Shown: in pieces, positions 52,118 through 60,527 of the stretch | Numbering within the stretch: the first letter of the stretch is position 1 | Layout of the letters: each line of letters opens with the position of its first letter | From: Specibacter sp046714315 | GTDB taxonomy: Bacteria; Actinomycetota; Actinomycetes; Actinomycetales; Micrococcaceae | Direction of reading: 5' to 3' | Assembly: GCA_046714315.1 (NCBI GenBank) | Contig: JBKKBD010000212.1 | Span: forward strand, 44,718 to 108,717 | DNA length: 64,000 nt | Program-made: the position numbers and the translations under genes | The notes under the pieces: model-generated | Database searches by the model: none | What the model saw: only the letters and a program-made list of their open reading frames with translations | What the model was told of the DNA's origin: nothing

Positions 52118-52996
52118 TTACGGCAAGGTGAGTACTTCTGCACCTGTGGCAGTTACAACCATGGTGTGTTCAAACTGTGCTGTCCGCTTACGGTCACGGG
52201 TGACAACTGTCCAGTCGTCGGCCCACATGTCCCACTCGATACCGCCAAGCGTAAGCATGGGTTCGATCGTGAACACCATGCCTTCTTCCATAACCGTGTT
52301 GTAGGCGGGCGCCGCGTCATAGTGCGGAATTATCAGGCCCGTGTGGAAGGCCTCGCCTACGCCATGTCCGGTGAAATCGCGAACTACGCCGTAGCCAAAG
52401 CGCTTGGCATAGGACTCAATGGTGCGGCCAATAACGTTGATCTCACGGCCGGGCGCAACCGCCCGGATGGCCCGCCTCAGTGATTCCTGGGTACGTTCCA
52501 CCAGCAGGCGGGATTCTTCGTCAACATTACCCACGGTGAACGTCCAGTTCGTGTCGCCATGGACGCCGTTCTTGAACGCCGTGATGTCAATGTTGATGAT
52601 GTCACCATCTTCAACAACCGTGGTGTCCGGAATGCCGTGGCAAATGACCTCATTGATGGAGGAGCACAGGGACTTTTGGAAACCCCTGTAGCCGAGCGTC
52701 GAGGGGTAGGCCTTGTGGTCGAGCAAGAACTCGTGCCCGATCCGGTCTAGGGCATCCGTGGTGACGCCGGGGACAATATGCTTGCCCACCTCCACGATGG
52801 CTTGGGCGGCAATCTTGGAGGAGACACGGATCTTCTCCAGGGTTTCGGCGTCCTTGACCTCGGAGCCCTTGAAGGGTGTCGGGCCTGCCTTGCCCACATA
52901 TTCTGGGCGGGGGATCGAGAAGGGGACTGCCAGTTCAGGGCTGATGATTCCGGGAACGAGCTTGCCAATAGGTGCCGTGGTTGCAGTTGAAGACAT
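52118..52996 (-). CDS. map: Type I methionine aminopeptidase
   Basis: It removes the initiator methionine from new proteins. The metal-binding residues fall in INIDITAFKNGVHGDTNWTF (two Asp), GHGVGEAFHTG (His), FTIEPML (Glu) and FEHTMVV (Glu). Length 292, with a ~40-residue N-terminal extension containing PRPEYVGK, as in actinobacterial MapB (type 1c). The ATG is preceded by TAGGAT plus six bases and no ribosome site, so a leaderless message is likely. Confidence 0.95.
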   Translation of the reverse strand: MSSTATTAPIGKLVPGIISPELAVPFSIPRPEYVGKAGPTPFKGSEVKDAETLEKIRVSSKIAAQAIVEVGKHIVPGVTTDALDRIGHEFLLDHKAYPSTLGYRGFQKSLCSSINEVICHGIPDTTVVEDGDIINIDITAFKNGVHGDTNWTFTVGNVDEESRLLVERTQESLRRAIRAVAPGREINVIGRTIESYAKRFGYGVVRDFTGHGVGEAFHTGLIIPHYDAAPAYNTVMEEGMVFTIEPMLTLGGIEWDMWADDWTVVTRDRKRTAQFEHTMVVTATGAEVLTLP

Positions 52997-53008
52997 GAGC
53001 CCATCCTA
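52997..53008 (-). promoter_or_regulatory. TAGGAT -10 element six bases before the map ATG (leaderless)
   Basis: Minus strand: TAGGAT (53008-53003), GGGCTC, ATG at 52996. The geometry matches the glkA, dnaE and dinB starts. Confidence 0.55.
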
Positions 53009-53125
53009 TAAGTTTTGTTCACAGGCTGCCGCGAGGTGCCCAGTGCGAGCCTATGATGGGCGTTGACAGCGGCATTTGACAGAAGCATTTATCAGAAACA
53101 CCGAACTACAGACGCGGAGAACACC

Positions 53126-53302
53126 ATGGCGAAGTACTGGTACAACGTTCAGACCCACGAAGTTGAAAAAGACGCCCAGTCAGGGTGGCAGTCCCTGATT
53201 GGGCCCTACGAATCTCGTGCCGAAGCTGAACAAGCATTGGCGAAGGTCCGTGAGCGCAACGAACTGGCCGACGCACAGGACGAAGAAGACGAAGAAGGCT
53301 GA
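53126..53302 (+). CDS. Short SPOR-like protein
   Basis: A 58-residue protein opening MAKYWYNVQTHEVEKDAQSG and ending in an acidic tail (DAQDEEDEEG). The YWYNVQTHEVE and GPYESRAEAEQALAKVRER pattern resembles one SPOR repeat, a fold that binds denuded glycan in other proteins. It has no signal peptide, so glycan binding outside the cell is doubtful. GGAG precedes ATG 53126; the frame upstream to 53063 is not needed. Two TTGACAG copies at 53063 and 53076 lie upstream without a clear -10. It converges on panB with one base between the stops. Confidence 0.85.
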   Translation: MAKYWYNVQTHEVEKDAQSGWQSLIGPYESRAEAEQALAKVRERNELADAQDEEDEEG

Positions 53303-53303
53303 G

Positions 53304-54242
53304 TTAGAAGGTGTGCTCGGGGCCGGGGAAGGTGCCGGAGTGCACCTCGCTCGCGAACTCGGTAGCGGCGTCGGCAAGGATGCCGCGCATTTGCGCATAC
53401 TGCTTGACGAACTTGGCGATCTTGCCTGTACGCAGCCCGGCCATGTCCTGCCACACCAGTACCTGACCGGTGGTTGAATTTCCGGCGCCAATGCCCACGG
53501 TGGGCACAGAAACGGCGGCATCGACGGCGGTGGCCGTGGTTGCCGGCACCATTTCCATCAACACGCAGAACGCGCCGGCGTCAGCCAGCGCTACGGCGTC
53601 GTCAATCATGGTTTGGGCCATGTCGCCGCGGCCCTGAACACGGTATCCGCCCAGAGTGTGTTCGCTTTGAGGCGTGAAGCCAATGTGGGCCATGACTGGG
53701 ATGCCTGCCTGTGTCAGGGCCTGCACGGTTGAGGCGTAATAGGCCCCACCTTCCATCTTGACCGCATGGACCAGGCCCTCCTTCATGAGGCGCACCGAGG
53801 ATGCGATGGCCTGCTCGGGAGACTGTTCGTAGCTGCCGAAGGGAAGATCGGCCACGACGAGGGCACGCTTGGCCCCGGCCGTCACCGCGCGGCAGAAGAT
53901 GATCATTTCATCCAGCGTGATGGGTAGGGAGGTTTCGTTGCCCAGGACATTGTTGGAGGCGGAATCCCCCACGAGCAGCACCTCGATGCCAGCCTCGTCA
54001 AAAATTTGTGCCGTGTACTGATCGTAAGCAGTGAGCATGGCAAACTTTTCGCCGGCCAATTTCGCTGCCTGCAAGTGGTGGGTGCGAACCTTGGGTGCCG
54101 TGGCCGGAATGGCCCTTGTAGCGTGCTGGGCTGGCGTGGGGGCAGCAGCTGCGGCACCATTGCCGTAAGGGGAGACTAGCTCGGCGGAATCAGTCCCGCT
54201 GGAGGACGTCGCAGTGGAATCAGGAGTACTTGTGGGTGCCAT
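53304..54242 (-). CDS. panB: 3-methyl-2-oxobutanoate hydroxymethyltransferase
   Basis: First committed enzyme of pantothenate synthesis, transferring a hydroxymethyl group from methylene-tetrahydrofolate to ketoisovalerate. Core motifs AMLTAYDQYTAQIFDEAG, VGDSASNNVLG, VVADLPFGSYE and AVKMEGG provide the metal and substrate sites. The first ~50 residues are a Ser/Ala/Pro-rich extension not found in E. coli PanB; internal starts near residue 45 cannot be excluded, but GGTGGAGG precedes the chosen ATG. panC and panD are not adjacent. In M. tuberculosis panB likewise lies near glnA2-glnE. Confidence 0.95.
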   Translation of the reverse strand: MAPTSTPDSTATSSSGTDSAELVSPYGNGAAAAAPTPAQHATRAIPATAPKVRTHHLQAAKLAGEKFAMLTAYDQYTAQIFDEAGIEVLLVGDSASNNVLGNETSLPITLDEMIIFCRAVTAGAKRALVVADLPFGSYEQSPEQAIASSVRLMKEGLVHAVKMEGGAYYASTVQALTQAGIPVMAHIGFTPQSEHTLGGYRVQGRGDMAQTMIDDAVALADAGAFCVLMEMVPATTATAVDAAVSVPTVGIGAGNSTTGQVLVWQDMAGLRTGKIAKFVKQYAQMRGILADAATEFASEVHSGTFPGPEHTF

Positions 54243-54398
54243 GCCTCCACCTTATTACGAGTCGTATGTCGATTTGGGCAAACCGTGGCGCAGGACTTAG
54301 TAGAGTAATCAGTGCAGGGATTACAACTGCCCGCAAACCTACCCGCTTGCCTGCCCGCATTCGGTGATGGGCGGGGCGTCAAAGGAAGAGGCACATAC

Positions 54399-55745
54399 AT
54401 GAACCGTCAGCAGGAATTTGTGCTGCGCACCATTGAAGAGCGCGACGTACGGTTTGTGCGTTTGTGGTTCACGGACGTTGTTGGCAGCCTCAAATCCGTG
54501 GCGCTGGCCCCGGCCGAAGTTGAGGGCGCCTTCGAGGAAGGCCTAGGCTTTGACGGTTCTGCCATTGAAGGGCTGGCCCGGATTTTCGAGTCCGACATGC
54601 TGGCCCAGCCGGATCCCTCAACCTTCCAGATTTTGCCGTGGCGCGGCAATGGCAAGTCAGAGCAGACCTCGCGCATGTTCTGCGATATTCTCACGCCCGA
54701 CGGCGAACCCTCAGCAGCCGATCCCCGCAACGTTCTCAAGCGCACCCTTGCCAAGGCTGCCGACATGGGCTTCACCTGCTACACGCACCCCGAGATCGAG
54801 TTCTACCTGCTGAAATCGGACAAGCCAGGGCCGGACGGCATCCCTGTCCCTGTGGATCAGGCTGGCTACTTTGACCATGTTCCAGGTGGTGTTGCCCAGG
54901 ACTTTAGGCGTACTGCCGTCACCATGCTCGAAGACGTGGGCATCTCCGTTGAGTTCAGTCACCATGAGGGTGGCCCGGGCCAGAACGAAATCGACCTGCG
55001 GTACGCCGATGCCTTGCAAACGGCCGACAACATCATGACCTTCCGTACTGTTATCCGCGAGGTGGCCATCCAGCAAGGCACTTACGCAACGTTTATGCCG
55101 AAGCCGTTTTCCGATCACCCCGGCTCGGGCATGCACACCCACTTCTCCTTGTTCGAGGGCGACACCAACGCATTCCACGAGCCCGGTGCTGAATACCAGC
55201 TGTCCAAGACGGCACGCCAGTTCATGGCAGGAATCCTCAAGCACGCCCCTGAATTCACGGCCGTCACCAACCAGTTCGTGAACTCCTACAAGCGCCTGTG
55301 GGGCGGGGGAGAAGCCCCCAGCTACCTCTCCTGGGGACACAACAACCGTTCGGCACTCATGCGCGTGCCGCTGTACAAGCCTGGCAAGGGACAGGCCGCG
55401 CGTTTGGAGTACCGCGGCATCGATTCGGCCGCCAATCCTTACCTGGCCTACGCCGTGCTGCTTGGCGCAGGTTTGAAGGGCATCGAGGAAGGTTATGAAC
55501 TTCCCGCCGCAGCCGTTGAGGACATCAGCGCCCTGACCAGCTCAGAACGCCGCGTGCTGGGCCATGACCCCCTGCCGTCGAGCCTTCACGATGCCGTGCG
55601 TCAGATGGAGGAATCAGAGCTCATGCCCGAGATCCTGGGCGAGCAGGTGTTTGAGAACTTCCTGCGCAACAAGCGCGCCGAGTGGCAGGACTACCGCCTG
55701 CAGGTCACCCCGTATGAGATCAATCGCTACCTGGGAGTGCTCTAA
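54399..55745 (+). CDS. glnA2: Glutamine synthetase, GlnA2-type
   Basis: It makes glutamine from glutamate and ammonia with ATP. Conserved type I blocks are THPEIEFYLL, HHEGGPGQNEIDLRY, MPKPFSDHPGSGMHTHFSLF and NSYKRLWGGGEAPSYLSWG. The region that should hold the adenylylated tyrosine (NLYDLP in GlnA1) reads ELPAAAVEDISAL, so it cannot be controlled that way. ATG 54399 with AAAGGAAGAGG upstream is clear. Length 448. glnE follows after 8 bp. Biochemical role may be minor compared with a GlnA1 that must be encoded outside the window. Confidence 0.94.
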   Translation: MNRQQEFVLRTIEERDVRFVRLWFTDVVGSLKSVALAPAEVEGAFEEGLGFDGSAIEGLARIFESDMLAQPDPSTFQILPWRGNGKSEQTSRMFCDILTPDGEPSAADPRNVLKRTLAKAADMGFTCYTHPEIEFYLLKSDKPGPDGIPVPVDQAGYFDHVPGGVAQDFRRTAVTMLEDVGISVEFSHHEGGPGQNEIDLRYADALQTADNIMTFRTVIREVAIQQGTYATFMPKPFSDHPGSGMHTHFSLFEGDTNAFHEPGAEYQLSKTARQFMAGILKHAPEFTAVTNQFVNSYKRLWGGGEAPSYLSWGHNNRSALMRVPLYKPGKGQAARLEYRGIDSAANPYLAYAVLLGAGLKGIEEGYELPAAAVEDISALTSSERRVLGHDPLPSSLHDAVRQMEESELMPEILGEQVFENFLRNKRAEWQDYRLQVTPYEINRYLGVL

Positions 55746-55753
55746 ACACCACT

Positions 55754-58700
55754 ATGAGTTCGTTGACCCGCACCCTCATCTCCCGTGGTTTCTCCGACCT
55801 AGAAACCAGTGAGCGGTTTCTGGGTTTCTCCGAACTGGCTGGTTTGGACCAGACAGAGCTGTTGGACGCGCTAGCCGTCGCCGATAACCCTGACCTTGCC
55901 TTGCAGTCACTCGTCCGATTGCTCAGCGTGGTACCCGAGGTTGGCAACAAGCTGACAGTGGTTGACCCGGACACTGGGCGGCTGGTCTCCAATGAGTCCC
56001 TGTTCCGTCTCCTCGGTGCCTCGGAGGCGTTGGCAGAATTTCTCATGCGTCATCCCGAGAATCTGGATGTGCTCGATGTGGCGCCGTCGCCGGAACCGAT
56101 GGCGGCCGATGCCGTGGCTCTCCGCGCTTCCTTGTTGCGAGCCGTTGGCGCCGATCCGGGTGCGGGAATGCCCACTGCCAAGTTAACCGGAGTTGCGGCG
56201 CGTGTGGCCCTGCGCAGTCGATACCGGCGGCACCTTTGCGAGTTGGCCGTGCGTGATCTGGGCGCGGCGTCCCCGCAATCGGTGATGCCCGTGGTTGGTG
56301 CTGAATTGGCCGATCTGGCCGCGGCCGCCGTTGAGGCTGCCCTTGCCGTGGCTCGCGCCGAAGTAGGAGAAGCTCAGGGCGTGGAGAAGGTCGCGGCCGT
56401 ACGCTTTGCCGTGCTGGGCATGGGCAAGTGCGGCGCCCGCGAGCTGAACTACATCTCCGACGTGGATGTCATGTATGTGGTGGAGCCCGTACTGGACGCC
56501 GTCTCGGGTGCTCCTGCCCTGGACGAGGGAGAGATTGTCACGGTCGGTAACGCCATAGCCTCGGCCCTCTCACGTACTATCTATGCGCCCGAGCGTGAAC
56601 CCGGACTGTGGGAAGTCGATGCCAACCTCCGGCCCGAGGGTAAGGACGGACAGCTCGTACGGACCCTCGATTCCTACTTGGCCTACTATCATCGTTGGGC
56701 GCAGAGCTGGGAATTCCAGGCGCTGTTGAAGGCTCGGACCATTGCCGGGGACGCCGCCTTGGGAGCATTGTTTGAGGAGTCCGTTGCCCCGCTCATCTGG
56801 ACCTCCTCGGAGCGGGATGGGTTCGTTGAATCCGTCCAGGGCATGCGCCGTCGGGTCAAGGCCAATATCCGAGACGGTGATGCTGATCGCCAGATCAAGC
56901 TCGGCAAGGGTGGGCTTCGCGATGTGGAGTTCACGGTTCAGCTATTGCAGTTGGTCCACGGCAAGAACGATCCCAGCCTCCGTATTCGTGCCACAACGGG
57001 AGCCATTGATGCCTTGACGAAGGCTGGATACATTGGCCGCACCGATGCGGCGGTGTTGCGAAACCACTACACGTACCTGCGTGTTTTGGAGCACAGAATT
57101 CAGCTAGTGCAGATGCGGCGCACGCACATCATGCCTACGGCACCGGAGCAGTTACGGGCGTTGGCGCGCTCACTCGAAGGGCCGCTGAGCCTGAAGCGGC
57201 CAAGCGCCGACTCGCTGCTGGCCGATTGGGCGAAGGTCAAACGCTCCGTCAGTTCGCTACATGAGCAGATCTTCTATCACCCCATTTTGGCCACGGCCGC
57301 CAACCTCAGTTCCGAGGATGCCGCGTTGACCACGGATGCTGCGCGGGCTCGTCTGGCCGCTCTGGGCTACCGGGACGCTGCGGGGGCCGTACGTCACATC
57401 GAGGCGCTCACCGCCGGTGTCAGCCGGCGTGCTGCCCTGCAGAGGCAGCTGCTGCCGGTGCTGCTGGGTTGGCTGGCCGACGGCGTGGACCCCGACGCCG
57501 GACTGCTCGCCTTTCGCCGCGTCAGCGACGCCTTGGGGACTTCACACTGGTACCTCGGCATGCTGCGCGATCACCAGGCGGCCGCCGAGCGGTTGTGCCA
57601 CCTGCTCTCCAGCTCCCGCCTTGTCAGTGACCTGTTGGAGGTCTCGCCCGAGGCCACGGCCTGGCTGGGCAACTCCAAGGAGTTGGTGCCGCTGAGCTTT
57701 GAATCGCAATGGACGGAAATTCAATCCAAGCTTTCACGGCACCGCGAAGGAACCGAGGCTATTCGCTTGATCCGGTTGCTTCGGCAGCGTGAGATCCTGC
57801 GGATCGGGATCGCCGACAGCAGCGGACTGTTGGATCAGGACGAGGTTTCCAAGGCATTGAGTGATGCCGACAGGGCCGCAGTCCTCGGTGCCCTCATGGT
57901 GGCCGAGGAGGATATCTACGCCGGTACCGAGCCCTTGACCCACGTCTTGGTTGTGGCCATGGGGCGTCAAGGCGGACGCGAAATAGGTTACGGTTCCGAC
58001 GCTGACGTTTTGTTTGTCCACCGTCCCGTTGACGGATTGCCGGAGAACCAACAGGGGGCCGCAACGCAGCAGGCCATGGCAATCGTGCAGAAACTGACAT
58101 CGCTGCTCACAGCCCCGGTTCGCCCTGCCATCCAGGCGGAGCGGGTGCTCAGCGTTGACGCGGATCTGCGCCCGGAGGGCCGCAGTGGGCCGCTCGTGCG
58201 ATCCCTAGACGCGTACCGGGAGTACTACGCCCGGTGGTCCTCTGCCTGGGAAGCCCAAGCCCTCCTGCGGGCGTTGCCCATGGCGGGCTCTGACGCCCTA
58301 GCTGCGGAGTTCATTGCCATGGCCGACCCCATCCGGTATCCGCGGGCATTGTCCGAAGACGATCTCCGAGAGATCAAGCGCATTAAGGCAAGGATGGAAT
58401 CCGAACGGCTGCCGCGTGGCGCCGATCCGGCCCGCCACGTCAAGCTGGGCCGCGGTGGGCTCAGCGATGTGGAGTGGCTGGTGCAGATGTGGCAACTGCA
58501 GCACGCCCATGCCCATCCGGAACTGCGCACCACGCGGACCCTGGCGGCCTTGCATGCGGCAAAGGACCTGGGATTGGTTGATGAAGCCGACGCCGAAATC
58601 CTGGAAAGCGCATGGCGCCTCGCAGGAAAGATCCGCAACGCCAACGTGATGTGGACCGGTACCCCTTCCGACCTGTTGCCGACAGCCAGGCGCGATCTGG

Positions 58701-58816
58701 AAGCCGTCGCCCGATGGTGCGGCTGCGAACAGGGGAGTGCCGCAGCCTTCGAGGAAACCTACCTTGGCTTGACGAGGCGCGCCCGGGCCGTGTTTGAACG
58801 CCTGTTTTACGGGTAG
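55754..58816 (+). CDS. glnE: Bifunctional glutamine synthetase adenylyltransferase/deadenylyltransferase
   Basis: GlnE adds AMP to, and removes it from, glutamine synthetase GlnA1 according to nitrogen status. The N-terminal deadenylylase half has GMGKCGARELNYISDVDVMYV in segments (DVDV near residue 234), and the C-terminal adenylylase half has GRQGGREIGYGSDADV near residue 746, both nucleotidyltransferase cores. Helical GlnD-like domains follow each. The 1020 residues are full length. It shares a transcript with glnA2, which lacks the target tyrosine, so its substrate must be elsewhere. Confidence 0.97.
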   Translation: MSSLTRTLISRGFSDLETSERFLGFSELAGLDQTELLDALAVADNPDLALQSLVRLLSVVPEVGNKLTVVDPDTGRLVSNESLFRLLGASEALAEFLMRHPENLDVLDVAPSPEPMAADAVALRASLLRAVGADPGAGMPTAKLTGVAARVALRSRYRRHLCELAVRDLGAASPQSVMPVVGAELADLAAAAVEAALAVARAEVGEAQGVEKVAAVRFAVLGMGKCGARELNYISDVDVMYVVEPVLDAVSGAPALDEGEIVTVGNAIASALSRTIYAPEREPGLWEVDANLRPEGKDGQLVRTLDSYLAYYHRWAQSWEFQALLKARTIAGDAALGALFEESVAPLIWTSSERDGFVESVQGMRRRVKANIRDGDADRQIKLGKGGLRDVEFTVQLLQLVHGKNDPSLRIRATTGAIDALTKAGYIGRTDAAVLRNHYTYLRVLEHRIQLVQMRRTHIMPTAPEQLRALARSLEGPLSLKRPSADSLLADWAKVKRSVSSLHEQIFYHPILATAANLSSEDAALTTDAARARLAALGYRDAAGAVRHIEALTAGVSRRAALQRQLLPVLLGWLADGVDPDAGLLAFRRVSDALGTSHWYLGMLRDHQAAAERLCHLLSSSRLVSDLLEVSPEATAWLGNSKELVPLSFESQWTEIQSKLSRHREGTEAIRLIRLLRQREILRIGIADSSGLLDQDEVSKALSDADRAAVLGALMVAEEDIYAGTEPLTHVLVVAMGRQGGREIGYGSDADVLFVHRPVDGLPENQQGAATQQAMAIVQKLTSLLTAPVRPAIQAERVLSVDADLRPEGRSGPLVRSLDAYREYYARWSSAWEAQALLRALPMAGSDALAAEFIAMADPIRYPRALSEDDLREIKRIKARMESERLPRGADPARHVKLGRGGLSDVEWLVQMWQLQHAHAHPELRTTRTLAALHAAKDLGLVDEADAEILESAWRLAGKIRNANVMWTGTPSDLLPTARRDLEAVARWCGCEQGSAAAFEETYLGLTRRARAVFERLFYG

Positions 58817-58822
58817 CTCGGA

Positions 58823-60310
58823 CTACTTTTGAGCTAATGCCCGGGCGTGTACCAGCATGGTGACCACCGGTGCTCCGGCGACCAGTTCGCCGTCGTGCAC
58901 GAATCCTTCCTCACGCCCGGTGAGATCTGCGATGAGCCGGCCCTTCCATAGCTTCAGTAGCTCGGCATGCTCGGGCAGGGGAGCGAGATTGTGAAACTCA
59001 TCAGGGTCGGCATCGAGGTCAAAGAGTTCCTCGGTGCCCCACTCCGAAGCCCAGAGGTATTTCACATGACCGTCGGTGACCCACTGCAGTGACTGGCCAA
59101 AGTACACGTGTTCGCCGTGGAGCCACTCACGCCAGGGCTCAGGCTCGTTTGAAGCGGCGGGTGGCTCGCGGACAAAGCGGGCCAGCGACTTTCCGTCGCA
59201 GGATTCTGGGATGGGCACACCGGCCAGCTCAAGGAGTGTTGGCATGATGTCGCGCAGCTCAACCACTTCGTCAACAACGCCGCCACGTTGTGCGGCTGGA
59301 TCGTTGGGTGCCGGCATGACGATCAGGGGCACTCGGGCGGAACCCTCGTACCCTACCGCCTTGCGGTAGAAATCGTGATCGCCCAACATCTCGCCGTGAT
59401 CCGAGGTGAAAGCAATGATGGTCTCATCGGCGAGTCCAAATTCGTTCAAGGCCTCAAAGACCCGCATGAGCTGCAGATCGATCTGGGTCATGAGGCCGTA
59501 GTAACCGGCCCGGGCCCGGTGCGTCACGGCGGGCGCCAGCGTGCCGAAGGACAACTGGTGATTGCCATTGGTACGCACCGATTCGTAGTGGTGCTCCCAA
59601 TCGCCTAGCCGACGCTTGAAGGCCGGCAGGTCCAGATACATGTCCATGGCCCACGACGGCGGATCGTAGGGCGGGTGGGGACGATGGAAGGACAGATACA
59701 GAAAGAACGGGCTGGTTGGATCACGGCGATACAACCACTCAACGGCCTGTGTGCCTGTCCAGGACGTCGGGTGGAGGCGTTCGGCCTTGTCCCACGGGCG
59801 GGCCACCGTTGAGTTACAGCCTGCTCCGTGGTCGAAGTACTCCTCGTCAGGGGAAACGCCGGGTTGGCGGCGAAGCCAAGGCACATAATCGTCAAAGAAC
59901 TTGAAATTGCGCCGGTGTTCCTTCCGGGCGTGGTGCAGGAAGCCGTCGTGCAGGATGACCTCGTCGAAACCCACACGGTTGCGTTCCGGGTAAACATGGA
60001 GCTTGCCGATAGCCTGCGTCTGGTAGCCAGCGCGGCCGAACTCGCCGGCCAGTGTGACGGGATGGACGTCGTCGAACTTGACGCCTTCCTCATAGCCAAC
60101 CCGCCCGTGCCGTTCCTGCGACTGCCCCGTAAACAGCGCCACGCGCGCCGGGACGCAGGTGGGTGTCGCGGAATAAGCGTGCCGAAAGCGGGCGCCCTTG
60201 GCCGCCAGCTCATCCAGGTGCGGTGTTTGAACGTGCGGGTGGCCCTCGGCTCCGAGGCAGTCACCGCGCCATTCGTCGACGCAGATGAGGATGACGTTGG
60301 GCTCGTTCAT
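58823..60310 (-). CDS. Sulfatase-family hydrolase
   Basis: A formylglycine-dependent sulfatase or related phosphonate monoester hydrolase. The N-terminal metal ligands lie in ICVDEWRGDCLG, and C52-V-P-A-R is the formylglycine site (CxPxR), the cysteine form. FTSDHGEMLGDH supplies further metal ligands in the C-terminal half. Length 495. There is no signal peptide, so it is cytoplasmic; choline sulfatase-like or monoester hydrolase activity is possible. No formylglycine-generating enzyme or sulfate gene lies in the window. It converges on glnE with six bases between stops and breaks the glutamine neighbourhood. Confidence 0.9.
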   Translation of the reverse strand: MNEPNVILICVDEWRGDCLGAEGHPHVQTPHLDELAAKGARFRHAYSATPTCVPARVALFTGQSQERHGRVGYEEGVKFDDVHPVTLAGEFGRAGYQTQAIGKLHVYPERNRVGFDEVILHDGFLHHARKEHRRNFKFFDDYVPWLRRQPGVSPDEEYFDHGAGCNSTVARPWDKAERLHPTSWTGTQAVEWLYRRDPTSPFFLYLSFHRPHPPYDPPSWAMDMYLDLPAFKRRLGDWEHHYESVRTNGNHQLSFGTLAPAVTHRARAGYYGLMTQIDLQLMRVFEALNEFGLADETIIAFTSDHGEMLGDHDFYRKAVGYEGSARVPLIVMPAPNDPAAQRGGVVDEVVELRDIMPTLLELAGVPIPESCDGKSLARFVREPPAASNEPEPWREWLHGEHVYFGQSLQWVTDGHVKYLWASEWGTEELFDLDADPDEFHNLAPLPEHAELLKLWKGRLIADLTGREEGFVHDGELVAGAPVVTMLVHARALAQK

Positions 60311-60488
60311 TCACTTCTTTCCGTGGAGGCAGGCGGCCGCCGAAGTAACGCGGGCCACATTCAGCGTACCGGAACGCCCCGTCTTAAAGGCTGGAATGAG
60401 TTGGCGCCAGAGGCCGGCGCCGCTACCTGTGGTGGCCCGTGTCTCGCGTCAACGCGCCAAACGCTGTAACGTCAAGGGGTACTTCAAT

Positions 60489-60503
60489 CGCCCCACAGGG
60501 GCG
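60489..60503. repeat. Small perfect dyad before the glutamine-type transporter
   Basis: CGCCCC-ACA-GGGGCG, ending 24 bp before the ATG at 60528; it could be an operator or an mRNA leader hairpin. No known nitrogen-regulator box is recognised here. Confidence 0.3.
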
Positions 60504-60527
60504 CGACACCTTTGTGAGGGAAATTTA

